48,190 nucleotides of DNA from Klebsiella pneumoniae (GTDB lineage Bacteria > Pseudomonadota > Gammaproteobacteria > Pseudomonadales > Azotimanducaceae), in contig CAMAVY010000006.1 in the NCBI GenBank assembly GCA_945861675.1, positions 1 through 48,190 of the forward strand. Direction: 5' to 3'. The first letter of the stretch is position 1, and every line of letters begins with the position of its first letter. Shown in pieces: positions 26,695 to 36,087 of the stretch. A program made the translations under genes and the position numbers. The notes under the pieces were generated by a model, which saw nothing but the letters and a program-made list of their open reading frames with translations, had not been told where the DNA came from and searched no databases.

Positions 26695-26696
26695 CG
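26672..26696. terminator. Bidirectional stem-loop between convergent genes
   Basis: CGCTAGGTG (26672-26680) and CACCTAGCG (26688-26696) form a perfect 9-bp stem with a 7-base loop. It covers the stop of the MFS gene and ends 13 bases before the stop of the minus-strand monooxygenase gene. No T-run follows, but the position between tail-to-tail genes fits a shared terminator. Confidence 0.5.
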
Positions 26697-26708
26697 AAGC
26701 GCTGAATA

Positions 26709-27776
26709 TCAGATCGAGCCCGTGCGATCCCGCTCTGCCACCAACGCGCGCACGCGTGGAATCAGTTCGCGACCATAGTCCACGGCGTCCGGCAACGGAT
26801 CGTAGCCGCGGATGAGCAGGCTGGTCGCGCCCAGGTCGTAGTACGCCAGCAACGCATTGGCTACGGTTTCCGGCGTGCCGACCAGCGCGGTGGAGTTGCC
26901 GGGTGCGCCGCTGGCTTCGGCAAGCTTGGTGTACAAACAGGTATCGAATACGTCCTGGCGCGCGGCCGCGGCGAGCAGACGCTGCGACGCTACGTTCTGC
27001 GGCGGGCGTGTGCCGCGGTTGCCCATGCGCGCCTGGATCTGCGCAAGAACGCTGCGTGCGCGATCCCATGCCTCGTCTTCCGTGCGCCCGAGGATCGGCC
27101 GTGTGGACACGCTGAAACGGATCGGATTCGCGCCTGCAGCAGCACGCACTTTGGCGATGAACGCGGCGCTATCGGCAAGCGGTTCGCCCCACAGCATGAA
27201 CACATCCGTGTCTGGTGCGAGTGCGTCGACCGCTGCATCGGAGCCGCCACCGCCATACACGGGGATGTGCGGCTGCTGCGCGCAGCGGATGTCGGCGAAT
27301 GCGCGCTGCACGCGATAGAACTCGCCCTCGTGATCGAATGGCTTGGGTGCGCACCAGGTGCGCTTGAGCAGCTGCACGTATTCGCGCGTGCGGCGGTACC
27401 GGCCCGCGTGGTCAACGAAGTCGCCGTCCTTTGCCTGATCGGCATCGTTGCCGCCAGAGATGATGTGTACCGCGGTGCGGCCACCGCTCAGTTGATCCAG
27501 TGTGGCGAGCTTGCGGGCTGCAACGGTTGGCGCGACGAAGCCGGGGCGATGGGCCAACAGCAAACCCAGGCGTTCGGTGACGCTGGCTGCGTGGGCGCCG
27601 ACGAGGAAGCCGTCCGGTGCATCGGAGAAGTAGCCGATCAGCACACGGTCGAAGTCGGCGTGTTCGTGCGCGCGCGCGGTGCGGGCGATGACGTCGGCCG
27701 AGAAGGCTGGTCCGGTTGGCGCGACGATTTCCGAAGCGACGCGCGGCGCAATCCAGCCGATCATTTCTACGGGCAT
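26709..27776 (-). CDS. LLM-class flavin-dependent monooxygenase (SsuD-like)
   Basis: A 355-residue TIM-barrel enzyme of the bacterial luciferase family. HRPGFVAPTVAARKLATLDQLSGGR and HIISGGNDADQAKDGD match the alkanesulfonate monooxygenase SsuD segment. YGGGGSDAAV and FMLWGEPL are the later flavin and phosphate elements, and GTPETVANALLAYYDLG closes the barrel. Such enzymes use FMNH2 and O2 to split C-S bonds or oxidise hydrophobic substrates, and need a flavin reductase not seen here. It is the last of three minus-strand genes (NTF2-like, small membrane protein, then this one). Confidence 0.87.
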   Translation of the reverse strand: MPVEMIGWIAPRVASEIVAPTGPAFSADVIARTARAHEHADFDRVLIGYFSDAPDGFLVGAHAASVTERLGLLLAHRPGFVAPTVAARKLATLDQLSGGRTAVHIISGGNDADQAKDGDFVDHAGRYRRTREYVQLLKRTWCAPKPFDHEGEFYRVQRAFADIRCAQQPHIPVYGGGGSDAAVDALAPDTDVFMLWGEPLADSAAFIAKVRAAAGANPIRFSVSTRPILGRTEDEAWDRARSVLAQIQARMGNRGTRPPQNVASQRLLAAAARQDVFDTCLYTKLAEASGAPGNSTALVGTPETVANALLAYYDLGATSLLIRGYDPLPDAVDYGRELIPRVRALVAERDRTGSI

Positions 27777-27849
27777 GTGTTGCGCCTCGGCATGCTGCTT
27801 GGGGAGGAGCAGCGATGCTAACGCGCATGCGTTCGACAGAGACGTCAGT

Positions 27850-28200
27850 TCAAGTCAGTTGTAACGCACGCGCCTCGCCCAACAGCAGCACGCGCATGTC
27901 GCCTTGCGCCTTCAGGCTCATGATGAACAGGTACACCGTCAGGAACGATGCGCCGCCGACGAAGGCCAACAGCGCAAGCGCCAGACCGCCGCCTGAGAAC
28001 TGATGGCGCCAGGCGACCCAGAGTGCCGACAGCATCAGCATCATCATGAAGTCGAGGTTGAACTGGCCGGGCCAGGCCATCGTTGCCATGTCGCCGAAGA
28101 ACACTTGAAACAGCCCAGGTCCGTGGTTGGCGATCACGATGGCGGTGTAGGTCAGCAGCGCTGTGAACAGCGCGATCAGGAGTGTGCGAAAGCCGGACAT
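27850..28200 (-). CDS. Small conserved membrane protein
   Basis: 116 residues with three hydrophobic segments: LLIALFTALLTYTAIVIA near the N-terminus, a Met-rich MMMLMLSALWVAW in the middle, and ALALLAFVGGASFLTVYLFI. Between the first two lies FQVFFGDMATMAWPGQFNLDF, which I recognise as a conserved block in small gammaproteobacterial membrane proteins. The layout recalls DUF2834, but I cannot confirm that. The start at 28200 follows AGGCAG; the frame is open further upstream without a better site. It sits between the NTF2-like and SsuD-like genes. Function is unknown. Confidence 0.7.
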   Translation of the reverse strand: MSGFRTLLIALFTALLTYTAIVIANHGPGLFQVFFGDMATMAWPGQFNLDFMMMLMLSALWVAWRHQFSGGGLALALLAFVGGASFLTVYLFIMSLKAQGDMRVLLLGEARALQLT

Positions 28201-28302
28201 TGTCTGCTGCCTTTGCGTGTGGATCGGTAGGCGCGGCGCCGGCACGCGCGCTTGCAGGGCGCGCGTGCCGGCTTGGCGTGGCAATTCAGGATTGCATCGC
28301 GG

Positions 28303-28695
28303 TCACGATGGCAGCGCGGCAATCGCGTTCGTGAGCGTGGCGACATCGAAGTATTCGTTCCACACCTTGATGCGGCCGTCGTGCACTTCAAACACACCGG
28401 TCACGGGCAGTTCCACCCAGCCGTTCGGCAGGCGATGGCGGTCAAGGCGCTCCAGCACCACCGTTGCGCCACTCGCCAGTTCGCGCTTGATGACGAAGAT
28501 GTTCTCCAGAATCGGATCGAAGAAGGGCTCAAGCATGGCGCGCACGCCGGCCGGTCCGTGCATCGTGCCGACCGGGCCGTTCACGTAGACGCAGTCGTCG
28601 GCGACATACTTCAGGCCGGCGTCGTAGTCCTTCTTCTCCATGGCGTGCATGAACGCGTGCACGACATCGATGGGGGCTGTGGGTTGGCTCGTCAT
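28303..28695 (-). CDS. NTF2-like protein (limonene-epoxide hydrolase/SnoaL type)
   Basis: 130 residues with a cone-shaped NTF2 fold signature: VVHAFMHAMEKKDYDAGLKYVADDCVYVNGPVG, then RAMLEPFF, VLERLDRHRL, and VTGVFEVHDGRIKVWNEYFD. The D-x-R-I-K-x-W-x-x-Y-F-D pattern is typical of limonene-epoxide hydrolase and SnoaL relatives. Members open epoxides, cyclise or isomerise small hydrophobic molecules. An epoxide hydrolase role would fit the many oxygenases nearby, but the Asp-Arg-Asp catalytic set cannot be assigned with certainty. AGGAG precedes the ATG at 28695. It diverges from the phosphatase gene at 28870. Confidence 0.82.
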   Translation of the reverse strand: MTSQPTAPIDVVHAFMHAMEKKDYDAGLKYVADDCVYVNGPVGTMHGPAGVRAMLEPFFDPILENIFVIKRELASGATVVLERLDRHRLPNGWVELPVTGVFEVHDGRIKVWNEYFDVATLTNAIAALPS

Positions 28696-28869
28696 GGGGG
28701 CTCCTGCTGATCGAGATGGGCTGTGGGAGCCGCATAGTGAGCGGCGGATGAGCTTGCTGCGATTACCTCGCAGATTATTGGCAGCACCTGGCAGGACCAA
28801 CGCCATGGCACTTAGGGCAAACTTCGCCGCCGCATGCCCCCTTGATCCAGTTTGTGAGGAGCCCAAGCC

Positions 28870-29697
28870 ATGCTTCCGCGTTTGCCGGCCAGCGAACGAG
28901 TCGTGCTCGGCGCCGATGATGTGAGTGCGCTGTTGCCGTTTGCCATCGAGTGCGTGCGCGCGGCAGGCGCTGAAGCGTTGCGCCACTTTCGCACCGGCAT
29001 TGCCGCCGACGACAAAGGCGGTGAGACCTTCTACAACCCGGTGACAGAAGCCGACCGGCTTGCCGAGACAGCCATCCGCACGCGTGTGGCGATGCAGTTC
29101 CCGGATCACGGTCTGTATGGCGAAGAGCACGGCTACGAGCAGGGTCGCTCGCCACTCACCTGGGTCATCGATCCGATCGATGGTACGCAGGCCTTCATCA
29201 CAGGCATGTTGCACTGGGGCGTGCTGCTGGCGTTGTACGACGGTGTGCGGCCCGTGTTGGGCCTGATGTATCAGCCGTTCACGGATGAACTCTTCGTCGG
29301 TACACCCGGCAGCGCGCGCTATCAGCGCGGTGCGTTGACGGTTCCGTTGAAGGTGCGAGCGTGCGCTGCACTGTCCGAGGCAGCGCTTGCGACCACTGGA
29401 CTGGACTACTTCTCGGATGCGGCACGGATGCGTTTTCTACGCGTCAAGGCGGGTGCGCGGCTGACCCGATTCGGTGGCGATTGCTACATCCACGCGCTGG
29501 TGGCGATGGGGCAGTTGGATCTGGTGGTGGAGTGGGGCTTGAAGCCCTACGACATCCAGGCACTGATGCCCATCGTGCAGGCGGCGGGTGGCGTGATCAC
29601 CGATTGGCAGGGTGGTGATTGCAGCCATGGAGGCGCCGTGATCTGTGCGGGTGATGCGCGCGTGCATGCCGAGGTCATGGCGCTGCTGGCCGGCTGA
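28870..29697 (+). CDS. Inositol monophosphatase-family phosphatase (possibly HisN-type histidinol-phosphatase)
   Basis: 275 residues with the metal-dependent IMPase signatures: VTEADRLAE (first Asp), YGEEHG (metal Glu), WVIDPIDGTQAF (DPIDGT motif), and LKPYDIQALMPIVQAAGG (C-terminal Asp motif). It hydrolyses a phosphate monoester with Mg2+. The YDIQA variant of the WDxAA motif and the overall pattern are common in HisN-type histidinol phosphatases, but no his genes are nearby. GAGGAG precedes the ATG at 28870. The downstream gap holds a 7-bp tandem array, then a CoA transferase gene. Confidence 0.88.
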   Translation: MLPRLPASERVVLGADDVSALLPFAIECVRAAGAEALRHFRTGIAADDKGGETFYNPVTEADRLAETAIRTRVAMQFPDHGLYGEEHGYEQGRSPLTWVIDPIDGTQAFITGMLHWGVLLALYDGVRPVLGLMYQPFTDELFVGTPGSARYQRGALTVPLKVRACAALSEAALATTGLDYFSDAARMRFLRVKAGARLTRFGGDCYIHALVAMGQLDLVVEWGLKPYDIQALMPIVQAAGGVITDWQGGDCSHGGAVICAGDARVHAEVMALLAG

Positions 29698-29707
29698 ACC
29701 CGGTTGA

Positions 29708-29762
29708 ACGAAGCACGAAGCACGAAGCACGAAGCACGAAGCACGAAGCACGAAGCACGAAG
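29708..29762 (+). repeat. Tandem array of ACGAAGC, about 7.9 copies
   Basis: Seven perfect head-to-tail copies of ACGAAGC (29708-29756) plus a six-base partial copy (29757-29762). The array begins 11 bases after the phosphatase stop and ends 18 bases before the CoA transferase start, taking up most of the gap. No mismatches are visible, which points to recent slippage expansion. Confidence 0.95.
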
Positions 29763-29780
29763 AACTAGACAGGACACTGA

Positions 29781-30977
29781 ATGAAACTGGAAGGTATTCG
29801 CGTCGTCGACTTGTCGCTGTTCCTGCCGGGCCCGACCTTGAGCCTGATGATGGCCGACCAGGGCGCCGACGTGATCAAGGTCGAGTCGATCGATGAAGGC
29901 GAGCCGAACCGCCACATCGGCCCGCAGCGTGATGGCGTCAGCGTGTACTTTGCGGCGACGCATCGCGGCAAGCGCTCGATGGCACTGAACCTCAAGCACG
30001 ACGCCGGCCAGCGCGCCTTTGCGCGCCTGGTGAGCACGGCCGACGTGGTTGTCGAGGCGTTCAGGCCTGGCGTGGCCAAACGCCTCGGTGTTGACTACGA
30101 CAGCGTGCGCGCGCATCGCCGGGACATTGTCTACGTATCGCTATCAGCGTTTGGTCAGAGCGGTCCGCTGGCGGCGCGCCCGGCACACGATCTGGCGGTG
30201 GAAGCCATGTGCGGCCTGCTGTCCATCAACGTGGATCGTGATGGCCGGCCGGTACTGCCGGCGATGCCCGCGGGCGACATGCTTGCGGCCGCGTTGGGTT
30301 TGTCGGGCGTGCTCATGGCATTGCTGCGGCGTGCACGCACGGGTGAAGGCGACTACCTGGACCTGGCCATGATGGACGCCATCCTGGCCTCGATGCCGAA
30401 CAGTGTGGGTTCGACGTTCGCAAACAAGCTGCCGCCCGTGCCCGATGAGGAACGCACCTGGGGTGGCAACGCGTTCTACCGCGTCTATGCGACGGCCGAT
30501 GGCCGCTACATTGCGTTGGGCGGCGCCGAACCGAAGTTCGCAATGAACCTGTTGACCGCGCTGGGGCGCTCTGATCTCGCACCGCTCTGCGCGGGCCCGC
30601 CAGGGGTTACGCAACTGCCGGTGCGCGCGTTCCTGGAGTCGGCATTTCTGGCCCATTCGCAAGCGCACTGGCTGTCGTTCCTGGCCAACATCGATCTGTG
30701 TTTTGCGCCGGTGAACGACCTCCGCGCGGGCTTCGATCTCGATCAGGTCCGGCACCGGGAGATGCTGCTGGTGGACGCGCGGGGCTGGGAACACATCGGC
30801 ACACCGTTCAAGTTTCTGCGTGAACCAGGCCGTGTCCGCTTCGAGGCGCCGGGCCACGGCCAGCACACGCGGGCGCTGCTTGGCGAATTGGGATATCGCG
30901 CCGATGAGGTGGAAGCGCTGCTGGCAAGCGGCGCCGCTGCCGACAGAACGACCGTCCAAGGAACAACAGTCGATTGA
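29781..30977 (+). CDS. CaiB/BaiF family (class III) CoA transferase
   Basis: 398 residues. The N-terminus GIRVVDLSLFLPGPTLSLMMADQGADVIKVE is the family's first Rossmann-like segment; RGKRSMALNLK and VVVEAFRPGVAKRLG follow. RPAHDLAVEAMCG holds the aspartate that forms the acyl-anhydride in this family. GGNAFYRVYATADGRYIALGG marks the C-terminal domain. It transfers CoA between carboxylic acids without ATP. A weak AGGA lies 6 bases before the ATG. It lies in line with the phosphatase and LLM genes, and it could load the substrate acid for the acyl-CoA dehydrogenase that converges from 33535. Confidence 0.92.
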   Translation: MKLEGIRVVDLSLFLPGPTLSLMMADQGADVIKVESIDEGEPNRHIGPQRDGVSVYFAATHRGKRSMALNLKHDAGQRAFARLVSTADVVVEAFRPGVAKRLGVDYDSVRAHRRDIVYVSLSAFGQSGPLAARPAHDLAVEAMCGLLSINVDRDGRPVLPAMPAGDMLAAALGLSGVLMALLRRARTGEGDYLDLAMMDAILASMPNSVGSTFANKLPPVPDEERTWGGNAFYRVYATADGRYIALGGAEPKFAMNLLTALGRSDLAPLCAGPPGVTQLPVRAFLESAFLAHSQAHWLSFLANIDLCFAPVNDLRAGFDLDQVRHREMLLVDARGWEHIGTPFKFLREPGRVRFEAPGHGQHTRALLGELGYRADEVEALLASGAAADRTTVQGTTVD

Positions 30978-31062
30978 ACGAATCAGGCGCACTGTGTGGG
31001 CGTCAGGTTCCGCAACTGCGCAGCGCCACGGGTCTGGCAACACACTGAACAAGGGGAAAGAC

Positions 31063-32389
31063 ATGGACTTCGGAATTGCATTGGCCACCACCACCGACAG
31101 TTGGAAAGTGGTGCAACAGGCTGAACAGCTTGGCTTCAGTCATGCGTGGTTCTACGACACGCAGATGCTGAACCCGGATGTGTTCGTGGGCATGGCGTTG
31201 GCGGCGCGCGAAACGCAGCGCATCCGGTTGGGCACGGGCGTGTTGATCCCCAGCAACCGTCTGGCACCTGTCGCAGCCAACTGCCTGGCGACGTTGAACA
31301 AGCTGGCGCCCGGGCGCATCGACTTCGGTGTGGGAACGGGCTTCACGGCCAGACGCACCATGGGCCAGGACGCCATGAAACTGGCTGATCTTGCGCGTTA
31401 CGTCGACGAGGTCATGGCCCTGCTGCGCGGCGAAACGTATGCCTGCCTGCTGGAAGGCAAAGAGCACAAGGTGCGCTTCCTCAATCCGGACATGGGGCTC
31501 GTGAACATTACGGACCCGGTGCGTCTGCACGTGTCGGCCTTCGGTCCGAAGTCGCGCAAGCTCACGGCCAACCTCGATGCGGGCTGGATCAACTTCAGCG
31601 GCAGTAATCCGCGCGCCATAGCGGCGCTGACCGACATGCGCATGAGCTGGGCCAATGCCCGTCGCGCGCCGGATGCGCTGTACAGCACCATGTTTGCGCT
31701 GGGTTGTGTGTTGCGCAGCGGTGAGCGCATGACCAGTCCGCGTGTTTTGGCGCAAGCCGGTCCCGCTGCGGCTGTCACGCTGCACGACCTGGTCGAGTCA
31801 AGTTCAGCGGGTGACTTCGAGGCCTACTTCCCTGCCGAAATCAACGACGCACTGGAAGGTTTCCGCGCGGTCTATCAAAGCTACGAACCGGCTGACGCGC
31901 GTTATCTGTCGGTGCATCGCGGGCACCTCATGTTTCTGCGGCCCGATGAGCGCAAGTTCATCAACAAAGCGTTGATCAGTGCATTCACCTACACCGCGAA
32001 GCCCGAGACGCTGACCGAGCGTGTCGCAGAACTTCGCGACGCAGGCTACAACCAGTTCACGGTGCAGTTGGTAGAAGGGCAGGAAGATGCGTTGGCCGAT
32101 TGGGCCGAGGTGTTGCGTCCGCTTGGCTTGAAGGCGAACAGCAACACCGCAGCCAGGAAGACCAAGGCAGCCAGGAAGACCAAGCCAGGCAGTGCTCAGG
32201 TCAAAGCTGCGAAGGTGGCGCCGAAGGCCAAACCTACCGCTAAGGCGAAGCCAACCGCCAAGGCCAAGCCAGCGGCTAAGGGCAAGCCAGCGGCTAAGGC
32301 CAAGCCGAAGCGAACTGCAATGCCGAAGTCAAAGTCGAACGCGAAGGCAACGGTCGGCCGATCCGCCAAGCCTCGTCCCAAGCCGCGCG

Positions 32390-32409
<20 letters not shown>
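31063..32409 (+). CDS. LLM-class flavin/F420-type oxidoreductase with a lysine-rich histone H1-like C-terminal tail
   Basis: 448 residues. Residues 1-356 are a luciferase-like TIM barrel: DFGIALATTTDSWKVVQQAEQLGFSHAWFYD, RIRLGTGVLIPSNRLAPVAAN and GRIDFGVGTGFTARRTMG resemble F420- or FMN-dependent members. Residues 357-448 are an extra basic tail made of AKAKPTAKAKPAAKGKPAAK-like units. I count 23 Lys and 8 Arg, with no Asp or Glu, as in bacterial histone H1-like and AlgP-type domains. Family members normally end near residue 350. The ribosome site AAGGGGA fixes the ATG at 31063; the open frame extends upstream into the CaiB gene but is not used. The last 20 bases overlap the 3' end of the convergent acyl-CoA dehydrogenase. 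Confidence 0.87.
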
Positions 32410-33524
<1,115 letters not shown>

Positions 33525-33535
<11 letters not shown>

Positions 33536-34391
33536 GGTCAAGTCTTCCGTTCGGCTTCCGTTCGTTTTCCGTTCTGGGCGGGGCGATTGTGTAGATGGCA
33601 GTGTGCTGTGCTTCGGCGGCGACTTCACCATCGACCAGCCAGGCGAGATACAGGGTGGCGAACTCGTGGCCCTTGTGCGCCCATTTTCTGATTGGGATTG
33701 TGCGTTGCTCGATGCGTTGGGCAATGCGCAGCGGTCTGTGCAACGTGAACACCGTGCCCGCGTGAATCCACGACGGCATCTCCCACACGCGCATGAATGC
33801 CTGGTTGCAGCTGCTGGCGAGCCACAGCGGATGCAGCGGCGTGGCGAGAATATCGCCGGCATCCTTGCGCCAGATGGGCAGATCGTCGGCCACCGAGTGA
33901 GCCAATGCCTGATTGGCGTCGGCGCCGATCGTCTCCGCATGTGCGGCGAGCGCTTGATCCAGTTGAATGTTGCGCTCGGCTATCTCGCAGCGCGGCGGGT
34001 TCGTGGGCGCCGGCGTCGTGCGCCAGCGTGGATCCGGTGGCGCGCTGCGCTCCGGCATCGACGTGGTCAGGCGCGCGAGCAGCACACCGGCTTCGTTGCG
34101 GCAGTCCACAACGTAGCCGTCGCCCGCAGCTTCGCTGTGAATGTTGAGCCGATCGCCGTCATAGGCTGGCTTCAACAAACGCACCTCGCCGGTGGCGCGA
34201 CCGAGCCAGCGTTCGCCGAACGCCTGCACGAGGGGATAGGTCATGTGTGCAAACACAGTAACGCCGGGCACGAGGGCACCAGCGAAACCGAACTGCTGCG
34301 CAACCTCGTCCGAATGCATGCGGTTTTCGCTGTCGGTGGCGTGGTTGTGTGTCGTCACGACATAGGGCGCGAGTTCATCGGGGGTACTCAT
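33525..34391 (-). CDS. MaoC-like hotdog-fold protein (acyl-CoA hydratase-related)
   Basis: 288 residues. NHATDSENRMHSDEVAQQFGFAGALVPGVTVFAHMTYPLV in the first half is a MaoC-type hotdog segment with the VPGV/T pattern, but the classic DxNxxH hydratase motif is not intact. RKWAHKGHEFATLYLAWLVDGEVAAEAQHTAIY in the second half looks like a second hotdog. Double-hotdog enzymes of this type hydrate enoyl-CoA in beta-oxidation or bind acyl chains. Activity here is uncertain because of the missing motif. It is translationally coupled to the acyl-CoA dehydrogenase downstream. AGAGG precedes the ATG. Confidence 0.78.
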
Positions 34392-34440
34392 GCGGTCAGC
34401 CTCTGGTCGCGTGTGATGTCACGCGCAGCGCAGTCATCTG

Positions 34441-34959
34441 CTACTGCGCTGCCGCGGGTGCAGCGGGCGGTGTTGGCGCGGCTGGCGCTGCTGCGCGCGC
34501 GGCAGGCAGCATCGCCGCCATTTGCTGTTGTTGTTCGGCTGACAATGCAATGCCACCCGACTTCAGCATGCTTATCGCCTGGCCAACGGCCAGCACGCGC
34601 GCGCCGATCTGTTCTGCCTGCGCCTGGGTGGCGCCATGTGCCACAGAGCCGTGCAGGAACTTGAGATCGGTGAACAGGGTTTCGTCGTAGGCCTTCAGGC
34701 AGTCGGTGTAGCGCTTCATGGAACGTTTGAAGCGATCAACGGCGGTGGGGTCGTTGCTGCCACGGCTCATCTGCGGTCGCGGGCAATCGGCTTGCGGCAG
34801 CTTGTATTCAAGCGCGCGCTGCACGTCCGGGTGCGTGGTACCTGCGGCCGGCGCGGCGCTGGTTGCGGCCGCAACGGGCATTTCTTCGGCCAGCGCGGAG
34901 GGGCAGAACCCTGCGGCCAGCGCGAGGGTCAGGGCACAAAGGGCGGTCTTTACATGCAT
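34441..34959 (-). CDS. Secreted hypothetical protein
   Basis: 172 residues. A clear signal peptide (KTALCALTLALAAGFCPSALA, cut before EEM) targets it to the periplasm. The mature part has DCPRPQMSRGSNDPTAVDRFKRSMKRYTDCLKAY with two cysteines that may form a disulfide, followed by a helical segment with GSVAHGATQAQAEQI and QQQQM. The C-terminus is a flexible Ala/Pro tail. Similar small cysteine-containing secreted proteins are common in gammaproteobacteria, but I know of no assigned function. GGGGGA lies 6 bases before the ATG. A six-unit 16-bp tandem array lies directly upstream. It precedes the MaoC-like gene by 49 bases. Confidence 0.75.
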   Translation of the reverse strand: MHVKTALCALTLALAAGFCPSALAEEMPVAAATSAAPAAGTTHPDVQRALEYKLPQADCPRPQMSRGSNDPTAVDRFKRSMKRYTDCLKAYDETLFTDLKFLHGSVAHGATQAQAEQIGARVLAVGQAISMLKSGGIALSAEQQQQMAAMLPAARAAAPAAPTPPAAPAAAQ

Positions 34960-34974
34960 GTCGGGGTCCCCCAG

Positions 34975-35070
34975 GTGAAATGGTGGCTGAGCGAAATGGT
35001 GAATGAGCGAAATGGTGAATGAGCGAAATGGTGAATGAGTGAATTGGCGAATAAGCAAAATGGTGAATGG
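34975..35070. repeat. Six-unit tandem array of a 16-bp repeat
   Basis: Unit GCGAAATGGTGAATGA occurs in three perfect copies (34991-35038), flanked by one diverged copy before (34975-34990, GTGAAATGGTGGCTGA) and two after (35039-35070). The array ends 16 bases from the start codon of the minus-strand secreted protein, so it lies in that gene's leader or promoter. Units are contiguous, so it is not a CRISPR. AT content is visibly higher than in the flanks. Confidence 0.92.
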
Positions 35071-35325
35071 GCGGCGCTGAAAGGTGAAAGGGTGAACGGG
35101 CGAATTGTGGTGCATTCCGGGTGCGCTGTGACACCACGCAGAGCGTGCGCGCCGGAATTCCAGCGCGGTGAAATCCTGGCGACGCAGAAACACCAACAGA
35201 AGCAGCAGCCTTGCCGCGCGGAAATCGGGCGACCGGCGCGTTCCACCGGTAGCATCGGCCCGGCTGTGCCCGCCCTCCCGGCAGGACCGCCTGTTCAAGA
35301 CCACCTACACCAGAAAGAGTTCGCC

Positions 35326-36042
35326 ATGTTTCGTCAACCCGATCGGCGCCGGATCTATCTGATGCGGCATGCCGAGGCTGCGTATATCCGGGCCGATGGC
35401 ACGCCAGCGCCTGACTCCCGTCTCGTTCCGTTGACCGCGATCGGGCGCGAGCAGGCACAAGCCCAGGCGACGGTGCTGCGGGACATCGCGTTCGATAGAG
35501 CGGTCTGTTCGGGCCTGCCGCGAACGGTTGAGACTGCAGGGATTGTGCTCAACGGCCGCGCCGGTCCGCAGCTTGAGCAACTGCCCGCGCTGGAAGAGAT
35601 AAAACCTGGCCACGATCAACCTGCCGCAGCGGAACTGGCTGCGTGGATTGCACACATTGCGAACCCATGGAGCGATGCGGCTGCGCCCGATGCACGCTTT
35701 CTGGGCGGCGAGCGGTTTCGCGATTTCGAGGCACGTGTGCTGCCCGAGTTCGATGCGCTGCTGGCGGACTCAGCCTGGCGCACCCTGTTGCTGGTGCTGC
35801 ATGGCGCGGTGAATCGCGTGCTGCTGAATCGTGTGATGAACCTGCCGTGGCAGGGCGCCATGTCGATCGAGCAGGATCCCGCCTGTTTCAACATCATCGA
35901 CGTGGATGGTCACGCCAGTGGTGTCGAGCGCTTTCTCGTGCGTGCCGTCAACGTGACGGCCTACAACCTGACCAAGACCGGCATCACATTGACCGATATG
36001 GAGCGTACGGCGCAGCGACTTGCAGGCGCCGGGCCAGGCTGA
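35326..36042 (+). CDS. Histidine phosphatase superfamily protein (phosphoglycerate mutase-like)
   Basis: 238 residues. IYLMRHAEAAY carries the catalytic RHA/RHG histidine near residue 14, PLTAIGREQAQAQA and VCSGLPRTVETA follow the family order, and VLHGAVNRVLL supplies the second histidine. ALEEIKPG holds the acid. Such enzymes dephosphorylate small molecules or act as mutases; the substrate here is not evident. A weak AAAGAG lies before the ATG at 35326. The open frame runs upstream through the 16-bp repeat, but that part has no protein character. Confidence 0.85.
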   Translation: MFRQPDRRRIYLMRHAEAAYIRADGTPAPDSRLVPLTAIGREQAQAQATVLRDIAFDRAVCSGLPRTVETAGIVLNGRAGPQLEQLPALEEIKPGHDQPAAAELAAWIAHIANPWSDAAAPDARFLGGERFRDFEARVLPEFDALLADSAWRTLLLVLHGAVNRVLLNRVMNLPWQGAMSIEQDPACFNIIDVDGHASGVERFLVRAVNVTAYNLTKTGITLTDMERTAQRLAGAGPG

Positions 36043-36087
36043 TCGGTCTGTTGCGGTAGCGCCGGACACGCACCTACTCAAACGTCA

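Noticed and set aside
34975-35070. Possible CRISPR array
   Set aside because: Units are 16 bp and contiguous with no unique spacers, and no cas gene is present.
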